Below, piece by piece: positions 48,055 through 60,771 of a stretch of 64,000 nucleotides of DNA (its first letter is position 1; every line of letters starts with the position of its first letter). Origin of the DNA: Gossypium raimondii (lineage: Eukaryota; Streptophyta; Magnoliopsida; Malvales; Malvaceae); contig NC_068569.1 of the NCBI RefSeq assembly GCF_025698545.1, positions 3,782,001 through 3,846,000 of the forward strand. Reading direction: 5' to 3'. Made by a program: the position numbers and the translations under genes. Under the pieces are notes generated by a model that worked only from the letters and a program-made list of their open reading frames with translations, was not told where the DNA came from and did not search any database.

Positions 48055-49735
48055 TCATGGAACTCGTTGGTTTTGATTCTTCAACTCATCACCAGCCACA
48101 AGAAAGAATGCAGTGTGCCTGAGAAAACAAATTATAAGGAAAAGCACAATATATTAGGAACAAACAAAGATGAAGGAAGATAAAAAAAATGTACCTAAAA
48201 AATTTCATCATTTTGAGTTTTGAATCGGCATCGATGTATGGGGTGCTCTCTAATGCCTTCTCCATATGATGCAGCCATCTCTCTGCAGCTTGGTGCGTGA
48301 CTGGAAATGGCCTATGACGCCCAATCAACGCAGGGTCACCTGCCAAGGCATCACAACAAAAGCTGAAAACAGCAACATAAATCCAGTCCAAGAAATTGTT
48401 AAAACAATAAAGGATAGAAGCATTATTTCCAAAACTTTTATTCTTTATGATTTATTACCCCATGCAACCGCAACATTAAAAGGGAAACTTTATCCTTTTA
48501 TATCACTCTCACATGATAGAAGACTAAACATAAAGCCATTAAAGCGTGTAAAAAAGCAAGGTTGCTCCTAAAGCCATCAAATATACATAAATGTCAAAGC
48601 TATGAAATTAAAAGTAAGGCTATGATGGTTTGCTTTTGGCTTTCTCATTGTAATGTCTCACAAAGAAAATCAAGGAAAAAATTTTGTGACAGCCGGAAGA
48701 CATTTTAGGTTGCAATTTGACAGTAGGTTAATGTGATTGTGAAGTCAGTTAAAAACTAGCGGTTGATCGTGGCGGTGCACCTCGGGTAACTTTTTGGTAT
48801 TGTCAATTTGGCGGTCCTTGTTATGTATATCTCTCTCTTCCACTGGGCTTTTATGAAGACCACAGCATGCAACTTTAGAACCATGGGAACAGAAGGTTCT
48901 AAATCTGGTGTCTTTTTATGTTTGCACTTAATTACTCTTGTTTAGAGGGTTGTGTTTCCATTCTAACTTGTTTTTTTTTTCTTGAATAAATAGAAATACT
49001 GTATCTTTTTTTTTTAAATACAATTTTGTCAAGGAAAAAAGAAACATGTTTAAAAAAGGCCAAACCAGGGTATGGAAGACTCTGCTTTTGCCAAGCCTGA
49101 TAAAGGTGATTCTAACTTATAGAATAGAAAAAAAGAAAGTACGAAAGAAAGAAGGGATAAACCAACAAAGAATTGAGCTTACATTTGCTGTTGAAAAATT
49201 GGATCTCATGTTCACAATATTTACTCAAGAATTCTTTTCTTTCAGTTTCACATTCTTGAACTAATGTTCACTAAAACAAACTCCCAAAACCAGTGGAAAG
49301 ATTTTGATAAAAGCTTAATTTTGAAACAAATAATAGAAGCAATTGACGATGCAATAATGAAAATAAATAAAATAGGAAGTTCCCCAACCTTTCCTCTCGG
49401 AATAAAGGGTAGGTCCTCCCATTCGTTCCACAAAGAATTCATATAGATTCTGAATGGCTTCTTCTTTCTTGGAATTAGCAAATATTGATCGAAACCACTC
49501 TTCTTCGTCATTGTAAACCCTGATTTCCAAGGCAATCAATAAAAAAGAACAAGATATTGAATTCCAAAAAAGACCCATTTGAGAAAGAATAGAAGACACC
49601 TGGTGTAAAAATTGGTGAAAGGTTGATGAAAGTTTGAAGACCCAATTTATGGAAGAGATTAGTATCGTCGATGGCAAAGGCATCGGCAGTATCAATGCCG
49701 CTCCATTCCGAAGCCTTTTGCCGAAGTGAATGCAT
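48055..49735 (-). pseudogene. Class 3 (2-on-2) haemoglobin GLB3, apparently frameshifted
   Basis: Four minus-strand exons, 49,600-49,735, 49,389-49,519, 48,195-48,339 and 48,055-48,118, match plant truncated haemoglobin GLB3 in order: [55 protein letters not shown] and [17 protein letters not shown]. The fold binds haem with the proximal histidine in IGRHRPF and handles oxygen or NO. Exon 1 is 136 bases where the next exon needs 137: the conserved LSxNFYTR is read as LSPIFTP, so one A is missing near 49,615. Every other junction keeps frame. Conserved QYEFF and GHPALIG have also changed (LYEFF, GDPALIG), and the usual cysteine-bearing C-terminal tail is absent. A young pseudogene is likely, with a sequence error as the alternative. 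Confidence 0.8.
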
Positions 49736-52284
49736 GCATTTTGTTCATTTGTTGTCGTGTTTTTGGCTCCAACTACAAAAGAAGCAAATGAACAGAGTAT
49801 CAGTTCAAGTTTACTTGTGCTGTCGCTGGACTACATACATATACTGGAAAAATGTATGGCTAAATTCTGTTATAAGTCCATCTACTCTTATCAAATATGA
49901 AATTTAGTCATTTTACTTTTCATATTTTAAAATTCAGATCCAATTGATGATACAATTAAAATTATTTTATTTGATTTAAGTTTATTGCAAGGTCATTTTT
50001 AGTTACATGACTACTAACTTTTAATTTTTAAATACCGCACCAATAAATTTAACAAAAAAAATTAATTGTATTAAAAATTAAAATTTTAAAAAATAGAGAA
50101 ATTAAATTTATAAAAATAAAAGCATAAAAACTAAATTATAAATTTGTGAAGAATACAAGTATTTATAATACATTTTAACCATAATTTCTTTTATAGTGAT
50201 TTAAAATAAGTAAAATCAAATCTGAAATGAAATCCATGTTTGGCATTGGGCGAGGAATGGACCTGTGGGATATGTGGCCGATGGTTTTGTTTTGTATTTT
50301 ATTGTTTATATAAATAAGTTTTAATTTTGTACCATTTTATACATAAAATTTTATTTTGATTTAGTTTTCATATATTATTATCAGTATTATTTTATTTCAA
50401 TATATTACTGCACAAACAATTATATTAATTCAATATAAAAATAAATATATATTAATTTTTTAAATATGTACAATTGAATCAAAATTAAAATTTTATGTAT
50501 ACATATAAATCACAATTCAAATTCTATATATATAATTACACCAAATTAAAATATATATATAAATTAATATGTATCCTGTATAAAACCACTGTTGGTACAT
50601 CAATTCAGTAATAGGAATGGGATGAACCAACCAGTAACTTCCCTTTTTCCATTTTTACAATTAACTTTCCTTTTTCCAACAAACTTTCTTAAATTATGGA
50701 ATCGTTGGGTATTTTATTCATTCAAGTGCAACAAACTGTTCTTCATGCCTTTTATAGCATATATCATATAAGTGGCTTTTTTGGAATCTTATCTTATAAG
50801 TTTAGAAAATTATGAAAATGATTCAATTTTAAGATTAATTAAGGGAATGATCTGATATTTATAATAGAGTTAGATGTCGCTACTTTTTCAGATGTCATCG
50901 CTTTAAAAGTTCCCCCAATAATACTTTAATCGTTACAAAAAATAAAAAAATAAAAAAAAATTATCACCTAACAATTTGACAGTACCGAACTGAAGTGTGC
51001 GAGGACAAAACGTTCACGGACCTGATGAATTAGTTATCCTTTTTAGATTGGTTGAAAAAAAAGGGTGTGCATGATAATATGGCCGCAACAAATTAAACTT
51101 TTAGTATATTTGCATGTTAGGTCGGTCTCATTTTAAAATTAAAATTAAATAGTATTTAAAAGATACAAGAATAACAAAAATAAACAATTTTCATTTTTTT
51201 TATTTTTTAAAAACAACAAAATTAATAATATATATAAACTTGTTATTTAAATTGTCCAAATATATCCTTAAAAAAATTTCCTTAAACTTATCTAAATTTA
51301 AACATTTCCAATTCATTCCCTCCAATTCATTAGATCCCTTAATATTTTACCCCAACACGCTTCAGTTGGGTGCTGCGAATTTGTAATGATAAAAGCATTG
51401 TTAGGGGGATTTTTAGGGTGGTGCCACCCGGGAAAGTGGCTACACTCAATCTATTGTAAAAATCAGGTCAATCCCATAATTAATCTCGAAGTTAAGTCAT
51501 TTTCATAAATTTCTAAACTTATAGGGTATTCCAAAAAAAGCCTATATTTACAAGATAGACAAGTAATTATAAATTTTAATTATTGAAATATCAATTTATA
51601 GTAAAAGATGTTGTTGAAACACTTAAAAATTAGCTTCTAACATTACATAAGTTAAATGTGATATTACGGTTTAATATTTAATCAATTTTTTAATATTATA
51701 TTATCAATTGCATTAATTAAAGTAAAATAATATTATTTAAATTATTAAATATAATTAAAATGTATTAACTTACAAATTTAAATATTATAATAGAAAATTT
51801 TCATTAACATATTTAACATACAATATAGTTTTACTTTATATAATTAATGTAAAATAATATTATTCAAAATAATAATCAATTAACATAATTAAATATAATA
51901 TTAATTAAGTGATGATTAATATAATTAAATTTATAATAAATATATTTTACCTAAATAAAATTAGCACAACTTATTTTTTTATAATAACTCTATTTTAAAA
52001 TTAGTACAAATTTTTAATTAGATCACAACTTCTATTTTATTTTTATTTTTATTTTTAAATGTGAATTTAATAATATAATAAAAATAAAGAGTATTTTGTG
52101 GGAGTTCAAAATTTTTCAATTTTTCTATAATATTATAGATTATATATTGTATAAATACTTAAATATTGTCTTATACGTTAAGTAGTAATTAATTTTTCCA
52201 AACAAAGACACAGTTGACGGTTTTCAGAGCCTATAAAAGCCTGAAAAAATTGGGCTAAACAGAGGAGAGGCTTAAAATAAGCAT
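49736..52284. other. AT-rich intergenic region
   Basis: No gene, RNA or defined element could be supported. Long A/T runs dominate, especially 51,100-52,150. A short island of more balanced composition at 51,340-51,480 has a ggtggtgccaccc inverted repeat but no coding frame. Confidence 0.5.
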
Positions 52285-52419
52285 TTTGGGCCCAAATCAA
52301 GTAACCGAAATACGAAACCGCCATACTGGGAGAGAAGCAAGGAAATATATACATTGCAATCAGCAAATCCGCGCAAAAAAAAAAAAAAAAACCCAAAATC
52401 CATATTTAAAAAACCCTAA
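52285..52419 (+). promoter_or_regulatory. AFC3 promoter: site II palindrome and telo-box
   Basis: TTTGGGCCCAAA at 52,285-52,296 contains the TGGGCC site II motif on both strands, and AAACCCTAA at 52,411-52,419 is a telo-box. In plants the two together typically mark genes for growth, translation and RNA processing, bound by TCP and telo-box factors. They lie about 250 and 120 bases before the ATG. Confidence 0.55.
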
Positions 52420-52537
52420 CTGGTGAACCTTCTCGTTAAAATAATCTAAAACATCTCTGATTGTTTTCATATTGCAAAGTTTATAGCTTTTGTGTTGCAG
52501 ATATATATAGAGGGATCTGAGGCGCGACAATTTAACG

Positions 52538-55434
52538 ATGGCAATGGAAGTGGAAGAAATGGAGAAGGCGCGAATCAGGAAACGGCCTCGTCTTGGTTGG
52601 GACGTGGCACCGTCTCGTCCAGAGGTTGGTTCCTCATATCAAAAAAAAAAAAAAAAAGGGTTAGGGCACAGCTAGATTCAGAAGGGAGAAAGCTAACCTA
52701 AAGGGACAAAAGTTGTTTAAATGGTGTGAAAATGAAAATTTGACCTTTCGGGGGGTGTGAATTGTTTGTAGGCGCAACGAGCTTTGGTGACATCTCGGCG
52801 TTCTTCACCGCCCAAGAGGGATGATGATCACGAAGGCCATTACGTCTTTAATCTCGGTGAAAATCTCACTCCAAGATGTAAGCTTCGTTTTTTTCTTTTT
52901 GGTTCTAACCTCAATTTTTCACTTTTTTATATTCTTCATCAATGATTGTTTGTAATTAATGTTTTGACAGATAAAATTCTTAGTAAGATGGGTGAAGGTT
53001 AGCCGTCAAAGTGCTCTGCTGTGAGATCTTTTAATTTTTGTGATTCTGGTTGTAGCACATTTCAGCCAAAATTGCTAGTGTTGTAGGCACATTTGGTCGA
53101 GTTTTGGAATGTTGGGACCGTCAAAATCGAGAGTATGTTGCAATTAAAGTAGTCAGAAGCATCCGTAAGTACCGTGATGCAGCAATGATTGAAGTTGATG
53201 TTCTTGAACATCTGGCTAAGAATGATAAAGGCACCTCACAGTATGTCTCTTCCCATTTTTAGTTTATGGATATTGCATCTCGTCTCATTCATGCTAATAG
53301 ACTCTTTTGGTTACTTCTTGTAGCTTTGTGCAGATTCGCAATTGGTTTGATTACCGCAATCACATTTGTATAGTAAGTATTCAATGAACCTTCTTTTTAG
53401 CATTATCTATTTCTTTTCAGTCATGCATTTGGAAATTGTAGTATTGGGAACTTTTTATTTCAAGCAAGAAGATTAGATTAACATTTTGATATGAAAGAAG
53501 TGGCTGAAGTGTTGAGTTTGCTTGTTCTTTTAGACTGAATGGTGTTTGTCTCCTTCTCAGTTTGCCGTGGATCTTTTTAGGCGAACTAGTTGAAATTGAA
53601 AGCTTTGATGAGATAGTTGAATCAGTTATAATTCCTTGATTATATTTTGCCCTTGTGGACTTCATTCATGTAAATTGGGACTAAACAAGAACCTTCCTTT
53701 GGATGCATTTTAATGGTGTTACCAGGTATTTGAGAGGCTTGGACCAAGTTTATTTGATTTTCTAAAGAGAAATAAATACTGCCCATTTCCTGTGGATCTT
53801 GTTCGGGAATTTGGACGTCAGCTTTTGGAATCTGTAGCATGTGTGTGGATTGTTCTTGCCTCCTGTTTCATCATATCTCATCTTCTAACCACTCACCCTG
53901 TTCTGTTTCGCGGCCTGTTTTGTTGTTCAGGCTTAGTGTTGGGTCGCTTATTCTGGTCCTTGTGTTTAACATCTTTCTATGCTTTTAATATATCTGGCAG
54001 ATATGCATGATTTACGCTTAATCCACACTGACCTGAAGCCAGAAAATATTCTTCTTGTATCTTCTGAATATGTAAAGCTTCCTGGCTGCAAGGTATTTGG
54101 CCTTCTATAATTGATGATTTATACCATTTTAGATTTGGGGTACAAACACAGTTATGACAATGAAAATGCTTGGAATGGTACAGAGGAGTTCTTCAGATGA
54201 AACACATTTCAGGTGCTTGCCAAAGTCAAGTGCCATTAAGCTGATTGATTTTGGTAGTACTGCATTTGATAATCAGAATCATAGCTCCATTGTTTCTACG
54301 AGGCATTACAGAGCCCCTGAGATTATTCTAGGTAACCGATTATTGTGTTGGAAAATGAGAATGTGGTTTTCCCTTTGTTTCTTTGTTTTGTACGAGGTAT
54401 TACAGAGCCATCAGTAGTCTTCTGCTCTATTCCCCTTTTCAGGATAAGTAAAGAAGTTCACTTTCCAATGATGAACTTCCGGATTCTAATTGAGTGAAGC
54501 CTGTTTGAGGATTACATCATTGAATTTTAAGAGTCCAACGATCCTAGAATGACTAATAGTGATTTCAACTGAAAATACTAACTGGAAGTTTAATTAGTCC
54601 GCTCTTTCTATTGCTCATCTTGGATTATGTTATTCAATTGCTGGTCTGGATTTTTAATTTGATTTTTTTTTCTGTTGGTTCCTAATTACCAAGCTTGTTT
54701 CTGCATGTACTTTGAATTACTCTGATACCTTTCAAGTTTCTAGTGGCACTGACTGTTTTGAGACAAATAAATACTTGGTGCAGGTCTAGGTTGGAGTTAT
54801 CCATGTGATCTGTGGAGTGTTGGTTGTATACTGATTGAACTATGCACAGTTAGTCCTCCTTTTCTTCAGACACATTTATCTCAATTCATATGTGGAACAT
54901 GGGATTTAATATTGTTTGAATCATGTGCAGGGTGAGGCATTATTTCAAACCCATGAGAACTTGGAGCATTTAGCGATGATGGAGAGGGTATTAGGACCTC
55001 TTCCAGAGCACATGATTCGAAGGGCCAAGTAAGTTATGACTCGACTTCTAATCTCATAATCAACTTGTTGTAATCAGATGTCTCACCCTAGTGTGGGTTT
55101 AAGCACAGCCGGGGTGCTGAAAAATATTTCCGGAGAGGCTCAAGACTAAATTGGCCTGAAGGAGCAGTATCTAGGGAGAGTATTAGAGCTGTTAGGAAGC
55201 TTGATCGGCTGAAGGTATGATTTCCTTTCGTTTATCCGCTTTTGACAATTGACATGTTTGTTGTCTTTCTCTGATCAAAACTTGGGTTTATTTCAGAATA
55301 TGGTATCACAGTATGTAGAGAGCTCAAGATATTCACTCGCAGACCTGTTGGAAGGATTATTGAAATATGATCCATCCGAACGGCTCACTGCGCGCCAAGC
55401 TCTAAATCATCCATTTTTTAGGTATCCAAATTAG
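52538..55434 (+). CDS. LAMMER/CLK-type protein kinase AFC3 (394 aa)
   Basis: Twelve exons join in frame: 52,538-52,624, 52,772-52,877, 52,971-52,997, 53,087-53,240, 53,324-53,372, 53,726-53,840, 54,001-54,092, 54,184-54,331, 54,784-54,848, 54,931-55,028, 55,109-55,214 and 55,297-55,434. The 394 residues compare with about 400 in Arabidopsis AFC3. The N terminus [12 protein letters not shown] is shared by AFC kinases. Catalytic parts are complete: GEGTFGRV, Lys94 in [12 protein letters not shown] (Asp190), DFG at 232-234, YRAPE, and the signature [14 protein letters not shown] near 293-306. AFC kinases phosphorylate SR splicing factors in the nucleus and are thought to tie splicing to temperature. 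The short N-terminal region and the [13 protein letters not shown] segment favour AFC3 over AFC1 or AFC2. It converges on DDR4. Confidence 0.92.
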
Positions 55435-55794
55435 CTTGAAAGAGTAAATTAATGGTTTCGTAGTTCTTTGATGTTTATGGGAGACAAATGGCGAAGGCCT
55501 GAAATTTTGAGATTCCCTCGTTTGTATACTAATAATGTTGGTTTATCGAAATATGGAATAAGCTGTGTCTTCTTTGAAGTCCACCATAGAGAAGGTGGAC
55601 TTGCCTCTCATAAGCCATTCAATATCAAAAGGGGTTTGCCCTCTTTTTTCACATTTGCAGGTTTCCAAGTACAGTACAAGCACCGAGCTAAGTGTGCGAC
55701 TTCCTACCCTTCATTTGGCTTTAAAAAGCATGCTTTCAGTGACGTCCCTGGCTTTCTGCCTCGTGTAGGATTCTGAGGTTGAGGTGTTTTAATA

Positions 55795-56150
55795 TCTATA
55801 ATTGAAGAAGGAATCTTAACTGCGTATGAATGGATTTGATTGCCTTGCTCCAGAAGTGCAAAATTAGCGAAGCACTCCCATCCAATTAGTGCATTTTGAA
55901 GCAGTCTGAACAACACAATGACCTCTGCCAAGCACCAGAATTAATCCACCCCAAGATACTACGTTTTTCTCTTCAATCTGATTAAACCAAGTCCCACATT
56001 TCACATACAAATCAATAACAATGGATGCCTTGGCTGAACATGGAAATCCGCTAGGGCTCAAAAAATCTGTGACCTCAGATTCTTCTCTAATCATACCAAG
56101 GCCATTAGATGCTTTTATCATATGGTTGTTAATAAAATATGGATATTGGA
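55795..56150 (-). pseudogene. PPR gene fragment
   Basis: Minus-strand frames read SNGLGMIREESEVTDFL, then SIVIDLYVKCG, FNQIEEKNVVSWGGLI and, in another frame, FALLEQGNQIHSYAVK. These are standard phrases of plant PLS-class pentatricopeptide repeats (VVDMYVKCG, KNVVSW, ALLEQGKQIHAYAVK). Less than three repeats remain, with frame changes and no start, so this is a broken fragment between the convergent AFC3 and DDR4 genes. Part may be transcribed as AFC3 3' UTR antisense. Intact PPR proteins of this class act on organelle RNA. Confidence 0.65.
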
Positions 56151-56304
56151 AAAACATGCAACTTAACATGAACCTGAACGCAGTTAGACAGTCATTGATC
56201 GCTCACTAGACTGCGTTTTAGTTTTGATGTGGAGCCAAACATATAATGCTCAACACATGTAGAAACCAATAATTGGAACCATAAGAATATTAATAAATGA
56301 GAGG

Positions 56305-56358
56305 CCTTTCACGACTAGAACTTGAGTCATACTCCTTAGACCACTTAGCCATCCTGCC
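56305..56358 (-). pseudogene. tRNA-Leu(CAA) relic, 5' part only
   Basis: Read on the minus strand it begins GGCAGGATGGCTAAGTGGTC and continues TAAGGAGTATGACTCAAGTT, close to plant tRNA-Leu(CAA): acceptor strand, D-arm with an A box, and an anticodon arm with CAA. Similarity ends in the variable arm near GTGAAAGG, and the T-arm and 3' acceptor strand are absent. The head of a tRNA-derived SINE is the alternative explanation. Confidence 0.5.
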
Positions 56359-56774
56359 GTAAATATTTTTTGGTCAGAATCAGTTATAATTAGCTATTAT
56401 TGTTTACTTTTCAAGTGAAAATTTAGCAGTAGGGGTTTTTTCTAACAAGCAATAGATGAAAGAGAGAAGATACAAGCAAAGGGTGCTTAGAAGGAAAAAT
56501 TGACTACTACTTTGTCTTAGATCAAACTAAGGTCTAAGGCAATGATGTTAGGATACTTCGAAGAACTTAAAGAAGAATGGTTCTCATAAATTACACCCAA
56601 AAACCGATAGGTACGAGGCTTGCCACTATACAAAAATTTCCAAAAAGAGTAAGAAGGACAAACGCTTTCAGCATCTGCGTATCCGCTGACTTGGTTAATT
56701 CTCAAGCTTTCGGCTGTTAGTAACCTCTCCAACAGCATCTCCAGACAAGCTTTCAGGACCTCGTATCCCGATGC

Positions 56775-59700
56775 TTATGCTGTATGATCAGATGGGATAT
56801 CATCCTCTGAATCAGACACGATAATTTCAAGGGCAGAGTTAACCATTGGCCTTTGCCTCAACCTATTCTTTGTGCCCAAATTTCCAGTTCTTATGCCAGG
56901 ATGGATGGCACCTCCAGCCAATCTCTTACTCTGGCACGATCCCATTAACACGTCTCTCTTGTGGTCCTCATGGTTCAAATTTTCATTTTCATCTGCAGAA
57001 TTGCCTGAGTCACTACCATTGCTGTCATCACCATCTGTTCCGCTACTATAATCATCATCATCATCCTTCTCATTACCATCATCGCCAGCTTCGTGTAGCT
57101 TGTCATCTTCAGTGTCACTACCCGAGGAGTTTGCTTTCCCATCTGAACTGCCTTGTGAGACAGAGCCTTCCACGTCTGAACCTCCGTTGAGGGCAAAAGA
57201 TTGTCTTGGAAGCTTCTGTCCATGGCTTTGTTCCTCAGCAGTCTTCCTTCTCCTGTATCAAAATTGAATTGAAGTCACAACAAATAAATGGTCAAACCAT
57301 CAAAGAAGAACACACGATTGACTGTTTAGTGTAACTGTAAACTCCCTTCTGAAGGAAATTCTTAAGGGCTATTCAGTTCAATTCAAGTAGAAGCCACTCT
57401 TTGGCGTTAACCTCCTATCTCAAGAGTAAATGCTTTATAGAAATTTTTTTGCTTTTGGTACAATGTAATACTAGTTGGGGTTTTACAGTGATTTCAGTTG
57501 AGCCAGAAGCACAACAATACACAAACAAGCATACATTAAACAAATAACACAAAACCCAAGAGGCAGCAGCAGACATAAATGCCCAGTAACCAAAAGTTTA
57601 ACAGTTCTCGAAACAAAATAAGTAAATCAGTTAACTTGATATGTTTAGAGAACCTACTATTACTTAATAACCGAGACAGAAAGACCTATGCACTTTTACA
57701 CATCAGATGTGTGTATGATTAGTTAAGATATTTAAGAAGATGAAGATAAACGACAAATGTAAATAGATTAAACAAGTCTTACTTTGTTAATTCTATAGCC
57801 TCATCAATAGCACGATCATATTCATCTGCATGATTATAAACCCATCATAAGTCAATCAATGTGCATTTAATAAAAAACAAATGCTAAAGTTTAACTAGAC
57901 TAAGAGCAAAAGCCGAGTAGATCAATACTATTGATGATCATATTCATCCGCATGATTGTAAACTCATCATAAGTCGATCAATGTGCATTTAATAAAAAAA
58001 CAAATGCTACAGTTTTACTAGACTACGAGCAAAAGCTGAGCAGATCAAAACTAAGATTCAACTACACCTGATTGGCCTGCCTAAGCCTTACACTAAAAAT
58101 GGTAAGGAAAATGGAGGAAATGGAATAGGTGAAGATATGACAAAGGAAACGCTAAAGAGACATATTTCCTTCATCCTGTTAGGCATGTATGACAGGAAAT
58201 AAAGGAAACAAGGTTAAAGCAGTAAATAAAATTGTTAACTTAGGTTGAAAGAGTGTTTTCATCCCACAATTGGAAGGGTTGGATTTGGAGGAAGGAAAAA
58301 TGGAAATCTACTCAGTTTCCTTCCATCTTCCTATTGCTGTCTTACCAAATGAAGGAAATGAAGGAGGCCGTTTTTTCTCTCACCATCCATCTTTTCTCTC
58401 CTACCATAGTGTTAAGTTTACAGAGGAAGAGAACATAAACCCTTTGTTTTTCCTTTTAAAATATTAAGTAGAATTTAAATTCAACATAAATCAACAATAG
58501 CTTAACTCATGTAGGAACTTTCAGCATTTCCAATCACCATAGATTCAAGTGAAGTTTTTAACTTGACCTTTATAGAATGCATGTCCAAATAAAGATAAAG
58601 CAATTTTTACAGGTTTATAGCTAAAAGGATCATTGGATTGTAACAATTGCAGGAAAGAAGTTTCCATCATACCAAATGTGTAACTGACAGGCCTACGATT
58701 GCGACATGAGCGGGTAATCTCAGTACCAGAAGAATTTCTCAAGTCATTTAGGAGCATTTCTTGCCTTTCCTTCCGTTTAAGTGCCCTTTCTTTCTTCTAT
58801 ATAACACAATAAATTGATCAGGTTTACCACCAGAAATAAAACGGAAGCATAGGAACAGTGAGATACACCAAGATTTAGTAGAAGATTGTCAAACTTACCT
58901 TTTGAAATTTCTCCACAACAGGAATGACATCATTATTGATAGTCTTGCCAATAGCAACTTCTGCTGCAGTCCTGCTAGCCAAGAGTTTATCCTGCCATTT
59001 ACAGCATGAAAGAAAATAATTGCTTAGCATTTCAGCATTGAGAGAAAAAACAACTATTGTGAGCTTACCACAACTTCACGGAATTCCTTGAAATCCACTG
59101 CAAGTGTTTCCCAGTGAGAACAGACAGTTGGTAAGGTTGAGCTTGCTTTCCCCTTTGCTTTTGATTTAGATTCAGTCCTGTTTATTTCCTTGTACAATCT
59201 ATAACCAAATACTGTATTTCCATCATACCTACAAACAAATTTGAACTTATTAGTGTAAATCACACAACTGATTTTACAGAATCCAGAATACAGTCAACAG
59301 TTACCAGTACGAAACATTTCCATTCACCCCTATCTTCTCTTTCCGGAAGCAAGAAATTTCTTTATTACTTTTCATAGCATCATTAATGTATGACACTGCA
59401 TCATCTTGCTGTAGGATAATAGGATCCGTAAAAGAAAAGTCAAAATGATACGGAATTACTACAAACATTCATCTCAAAACTTACAAAAATAGAAATTAAG
59501 ACATTGATTTTGGGATGATACAAAGAAACCATTCCAAAAGCACATGGACGAACATGATGATAGATAGAGACACAATCACTAATTCAATTAAAACAGAACA
59601 GAATTCAAAAGGATGATAGATTACATCTGCTCGAATTTCACAAAGTGCTTTTAGGAGAAGCAAGCGGCTAGTTGGATCAAGTTCTTTGTATTTAGATATC

Positions 59701-60698
59701 TCCTCTCTGCAAAACAATAAAATAACAAAGCAAAACAACCCTGTTAAAAGCATGATCTACCATCAAGGATTAAGTGTGCAGCTTTGGTTTTATTCATTAA
59801 TACCCATTGCGAGCAGTGAGTGGAATCTCTCCTTCAGCAACCTGCAGTAACAGACAATAATGAATGAGCACAAAACTCATCAAATCATCAAGATTACCAT
59901 GAAGGTGGCACATCCAATAGAAAAAATTTGCCTCACCCATGGCCACCACACGGCAAGTTTCTTGCAAAGTACGGTCACCCATCCATCAGAAACATTCAAC
60001 AATTTACTCATAGGTGGTGTCCCCTGTCAACAAACAGTTCCACTTAAGACGGTAAAGAAAAAAAAAATCCCCAAACACGAAACTTTTCATTATAGGGGAA
60101 AATGCCAAAACCAGGGAGCAATAGCTCCACAATCCAACAAAGAACAAACACATTACATAAGTAAAGGTGGTCTAATGCTAATAATGTAAAATATTTCTAT
60201 AAAGACTAGACTCAATGTAATTATAACAAAAACATGTTTCAGGAAAAGCATTAAAAAGATTTAATGCCGATTTATCAAATGCAAAGAAGAAAGTTTGGAC
60301 CTTCAAAAGTTTGACATGAAGTGCAGCAATTGAGGTATTAGGTTTAACCAGCCCTAACTCGATGTCTTCCGCTGTTAGCTTCAAATCAGTCCCGATCAAT
60401 GGCTCAAAAACCTGTCAAAACCCACGATCAATTGCAAACACTAATATATGTTCTCTCATCTCATGATCTACGGTTAAACGTTGCGTCCTAAAGGAAAAGA
60501 ATGATCAAAAGAAAAAAAGAAGATTGCTCTTACAATAAGGAAGTTGAGAACCGAGGCGAGTTCCCATCTGTTACGTAGCTTGGCGACCTCCGAATTGAAA
60601 GACGAGTCGTCCAAAATCAAGACCGAGTCGTCTCGGGTTTCTTTGCCTTCCACCGACGGCATTGGTCCCAGAGAGGGTTTTCGGCGATCAACGACCAT
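56775..60698 (-). CDS. DDT-domain protein DDR4 (494 aa)
   Basis: Eleven minus-strand exons join in frame: 60,534-60,698, 60,301-60,411, 59,937-60,023, 59,804-59,841, 59,625-59,706, 59,305-59,408, 59,069-59,228, 58,899-58,991, 58,673-58,796, 57,783-57,825 and 56,775-57,252. Residues about 35-100 form the DDT helices (VAKLRNRWELASVLNFLIVF, LTAEDIELGLV). A WHIM-like region follows (ISKYKELDPTSRLLLLKALC). Then comes a basic coiled coil (KFQKKKERALKRKERQEM) and an acidic serine-rich tail ending SALEIIVSDSEDDIPSDHTA. This matches Arabidopsis DDT-RELATED PROTEIN 4, one of the DDT proteins that pair with ISWI-type remodellers CHR11/CHR17 in the nucleus. Between exons 9 and 10 lies a duplicated segment that includes the edge of exon 10. 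The gene is convergent with AFC3. Confidence 0.87.
57814..58057 (-). repeat. 122-base tandem duplication covering the DDR4 exon 10 edge
   Basis: The segment at 57,814-57,935 is repeated at 57,936-58,057 with about 90 percent identity. On the minus strand the inner copy holds the real exon 10 start, ATGCAG then ATGAATATGATC. The outer copy has ATGCGG before the same ATGAATATGATC, so its AG acceptor is gone and the duplicated exon edge should be silent. Confidence 0.85.
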
Positions 60699-60771
60699 TT
60701 CTAGATAGAGAAAACGAAGAGTAAAGATTCACATACGAAAACTAGAAAAGGGTCGTTAGAGAGAGTGAGTG

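Noticed and set aside
49046-49264. Open frame of 72 codons on the plus strand
   Set aside because: It lies in the long second intron of GLB3, has AT-driven codon use and no domain.
55468-55776. Open frame of 102 codons after the AFC3 stop
   Set aside because: It overlaps the AFC3 3' UTR and the edge of the minus-strand PPR fragment, and has no recognisable domain.
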